NCBI GenBank assembly: GCA_011176545.1 | Contig: DUEN01000014.1 | Span: 1-33,253, forward strand | Length of the DNA stretch: 33,253 nucleotides | Source: Caldilineae bacterium | Lineage (GTDB): Bacteria; Chloroflexota; Anaerolineae; DUEN01 | Reading direction: 5' to 3' | Part shown: piece after piece, positions 31,297-33,253 of the stretch | Numbering within the stretch: the stretch's first letter is position 1 | Layout of the letters: each line of letters opens with the position of its first letter | Position numbers and translations under genes: made by a program | Notes under the pieces: model-generated | Seen by the model: the letters and a program-made list of their open reading frames with translations, nothing else | Database searches by the model: none | Told to the model about the DNA's origin: nothing

Positions 31297-32718
31297 TTGA
31301 GAGCGCGAGGTTTCCCTTCCCGTATCGTTTTTTGGGCTTTTGTGGCCGTGATGGGGGGGCTGCTGGCCGCTTGTGCCGGGCAGATCGTCCCCCCAGCGCC
31401 TGCCGTCTCCACGCCGGAGGCCTCTCCCACCGTGGCGGAGCCCACGGAGGTGGCGCAGCCGGCCGAGACGCCGACCATGCCAGCGCCCTCCCCCACGGAG
31501 GAGCTGGAGCTCCTCCCACCGAGTGGCGAGGTAGACGGCATACCTGTGGGCTTCACCCGCGATGGTCATGCCTATCGCGGCAATCCCGACGCCACTGTAG
31601 TCATGGTGGAATACAGCGAATATCAATGTCCTTATTGTGGCCGCCACGTTCGGGAGACGGCCCCCAGAATTCGAGATGAGTATATCCGCTCCGGAAAGGT
31701 CGTCCACGTCTTTCGCGATTTCCCGCTGGATGACCTGCATCCGCAGGCGCGCAAGGCGGCCGAGGCGGCGCGCTGCGCGGGTGAACAAGGTGCGGAGCAG
31801 TTCTGGTTGATGCATGACGCGCTGTTCCGGCGTGTTGAGCAGTGGGCCGGGCGGGATAACGCGGTGGACATCTTTAAGTCGTATGGACAGGAGTTGGGGC
31901 TGGATCGCGAGGCTTTCGAGGAGTGTCTGGATAGCGGTCGCACCAGCGCGGCCATCGACGCCGATCTCGAGGCGGGCATGGCCGCCGGCGTTCGGGGCAC
32001 GCCGACCTTCTTCCTGAACGACTATCGTATCGTGGGGGCGCAGCCCTTCGAGGCGTTCCAGTCCGCCATCGACGCTTTGCTGGAGGGCCGTACGCCGCCG
32101 ACACCCGAGCCGCGGATCCCTTATTGGGCCACGGCCGAGGGGATGTCCCCGGATCCGGAGAGGTCGGGTTATACCATGGCCGGTGATGTCTATAAGGGAT
32201 CCCCTGATGCGCCGGTCGTCATCTTCGAGTTCTCCGACTTTCAGTGTCCATACTGCCGCCGGTTCGCCATGGATACGGCGCCTCAGTTAGACCAGGAATA
32301 TGTGAAGACGGGAAAGGTGCGTTTCATCTACAAGCACTTCCCGCTGTCCTTCATTCACGCCAACGCCGAGGCCGCCGCGATCGCTTCCGAATGCGCGGGG
32401 CAGCAGGGCAAGTTCTGGGAGATGCATGATCGCCTCTTCGAGACCCAGGAGGAATGGGCTAAGGCATCGGACGCGCCTTCCTTCTTCAGCTCCCTGGCTG
32501 AGGAGATCGGATTGGATCTTCAGGCTTATCAGGCCTGCGTGGAGGCCCCTGAAGCTCGGGGCAAAGTGGTGAGCGACTTCAGTGAGGCCAGACGGATAGG
32601 TCTTCGGGGGACACCGACGTTTATCATCCTGAAGGGCGAAAGCGGTCAGCTCATCCCGGGGGCCCTTCCCTACGAGCAGTTCAAGCAGGTGTTGGACAAA
32701 TTCGTTACCGAGGAATAG
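31297..32718 (+). CDS. Lipoprotein with two tandem DsbA-like thioredoxin domains
   Basis: 473 residues from a rare TTG start; AAAGGAGG is 6 bases ahead and decides it. Signal peptide with lipobox LAAC (Cys26), a Pro/Thr/Glu linker to about 80, then two DsbA/DSBA-thioredoxin domains: YSEYQCPYCGRH (CPYC 111-114) with cis-Pro loop GVRGTPTFFL, and FSDFQCPYCRRF (CPYC 317-320) with cis-Pro loop GLRGTPTFII. The halves (about 85-265 and 290-470) match along their length, so this is an internal duplication. Anchored outside, it should oxidise or reduce thiols of exported proteins. One domain might pass electrons to the other. Followed by two hairpins. Confidence 0.9.
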   Translation: MRARGFPSRIVFWAFVAVMGGLLAACAGQIVPPAPAVSTPEASPTVAEPTEVAQPAETPTMPAPSPTEELELLPPSGEVDGIPVGFTRDGHAYRGNPDATVVMVEYSEYQCPYCGRHVRETAPRIRDEYIRSGKVVHVFRDFPLDDLHPQARKAAEAARCAGEQGAEQFWLMHDALFRRVEQWAGRDNAVDIFKSYGQELGLDREAFEECLDSGRTSAAIDADLEAGMAAGVRGTPTFFLNDYRIVGAQPFEAFQSAIDALLEGRTPPTPEPRIPYWATAEGMSPDPERSGYTMAGDVYKGSPDAPVVIFEFSDFQCPYCRRFAMDTAPQLDQEYVKTGKVRFIYKHFPLSFIHANAEAAAIASECAGQQGKFWEMHDRLFETQEEWAKASDAPSFFSSLAEEIGLDLQAYQACVEAPEARGKVVSDFSEARRIGLRGTPTFIILKGESGQLIPGALPYEQFKQVLDKFVTEE

Positions 32719-33145
32719 TGGGTGGGTGTGGAGCTTCCCGAGCTCCACACTGTAGGAAATCCTACTTGTGATCGCTGCCCCCGATGGGAAGTCATCGGGG
32801 GCAGCGCGCGTTGACTGAGCTTGCGTGAACATCAATTTTGTGGGATCTTCTTGATGATTCCTCAAGAAAAAACTCCTTGACAGGGTTTCAGAGAATGTGC
32901 TAGAATGTTAATGAATCATAAGGATGTTTCTTCATGGATGTTTGCACGAGTGATTCCACGCTCGTAAAGCAGGTTTTCTCCATAAAGCTCCTCTTCCCTC
33001 AATCGCGAATAGGCGCGTTGTCGCGTGTCGGTTGCGTCGTCGCTCTCCCAATCTGCGCTTCTTCGGTTGGTATCAGCCTCGTTGATGCATTGCGCCGCTG
33101 ACCTTTGAGTTGGGCGATCTCCGCTATCGCCAAGGAGGGAGCAAA
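32719..33145. other. 427-base intergenic region: hairpins, then a promoter and long leader
   Basis: Two stem-loops follow the DsbA-like gene: GTGTGGAGCT/AGCTCCACAC (32726-32735 and 32741-32750) and a 14-bp stem CGCTGCCCCCGATG/CATCGGGGGCAGCG (32774-32787 and 32794-32807). They probably terminate it. After a promoter at 32877 an approximately 230-base leader runs to 33145; a 6-bp stem GGCGAT/ATCGCC (33113-33131) ends just ahead of the ribosome binding site. No protein-coding gene is convincing here. Confidence 0.5.
32877..32906 (+). promoter_or_regulatory. Sigma70-like promoter of the Tat-exported lipoprotein gene
   Basis: TTGACA (32877-32882) and TAGAAT (32901-32906) are 18 bases apart. The start would lie near 32913, giving an unusually long leader of about 230 bases. 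Confidence 0.7.
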
Positions 33146-33253
33146 ATGAAAGAGAGTCGGTTGTCTCGCCGGGACTTCCTGCGCCTGTCCGCTGCGGCGA
33201 CCGCAGGTGCCATCGCGGTGGCATGTGCCCCACCTGCAGCGGCTCCGCCGCCC
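33146..33253 (+). CDS. Tat-exported lipoprotein (only N-terminal 36 codons)
   Basis: AGGAGG (33133-33138) lies 7 bases before ATG 33146. The 36 codons seen encode MKESRLSRRDFLRLSAAATA, a twin-arginine signal (SRRDFLRL), then a lipobox VAC and the start of a Pro/Ala linker. It runs off the right edge. In this phylum such starts belong to ABC transporter substrate-binding or Fe-S proteins; the window does not show which. TatA is encoded at 28950-29138. Confidence 0.88.
   Translation, partial: MKESRLSRRDFLRLSAAATAGAIAVACAPPAAAPPP

Noticed and set aside
32934..33101. 55-codon leader ORF in the Tat lipoprotein leader
   Set aside because: It has an AAGGA nine bases ahead but no recognisable protein features and Ser/Arg/Val composition as expected by chance.
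32916..33233. Minus-strand 105-residue frame over the right-edge leader
   Set aside because: It is antisense to the promoter leader and Tat signal and has no start signal or recognisable family.

Overview
The window looks like part of a Chloroflexota (Anaerolineae-like) chromosome. This is inferred, not proven. Support comes from the GC-rich coding sequence, Pro/Thr-rich lipoprotein linkers, polyprenyl-type glycosyltransferases with C-terminal beta-sandwich tails, and many small Fe-S/NifX/MinD-type genes. No rRNA, tRNA, CRISPR array or transposase was seen.

Layout. (1) 1-947, minus: the start of a BMP-family substrate-binding lipoprotein, cut by the left edge. (2) 1323-11022, plus: an FtsX/MacB-type permease followed by three membrane glycosyltransferases (one GT87-like, two GT39-like), tightly packed or overlapping and probably one operon. 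(3) 11129-15981, minus: an Fe-S/metal block holding a ferredoxin, a DUF364 protein, a C_GCAxxG_C_C redox protein with an in-frame UGA, a DUF59 protein, two MinD-type ATPases with inserted ferredoxin domains, and two NifX-like proteins. (4) 16090-17882, minus: an ABC-2 exporter pair, with a 45-codon remnant of a radical SAM gene just upstream. (5) 18118-21217, minus: two metallo-beta-lactamase-fold proteins and an Mrp/ApbC ATPase. (6) 21260-24658, minus: a very large secreted beta-propeller plus glycoside-hydrolase protein whose frame continues 116 codons past a UGA. (7) 24675-27189, minus: a frameshifted small helical gene, then a PadR-led operon of tiny glycine/aromatic-rich metal-type proteins (DUF5320-like, zinc ribbon, ferredoxin, 'TGLPGW' proteins). 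(8) 27451-33253, mostly plus: a sugar isomerase-like TIM barrel, a HAD-like phosphatase, TatA (minus), a small membrane protein, a radical SAM enzyme, a tandem DsbA-like lipoprotein, and the start of a Tat-exported lipoprotein.

Blocks 3, 5 and 7 share a theme of Fe-S proteins, MinD/Mrp-type cluster carriers, NifX-like domains and DUF5320. No nitrogenase gene is present. Together they look like a dispersed anaerobic metallocluster assembly or redox module of unknown purpose, partly decayed: the window holds a radical SAM remnant and a frameshifted gene.

The strongest candidate for something new or mis-annotated is the C_GCAxxG_C_C gene at 12138-12572. Its first conserved cysteine position is a UGA. 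It has a good ribosome binding site and promoter upstream of the UGA and a bSECIS-like hairpin just after it, so it is probably a selenoprotein that ordinary gene calling would truncate.
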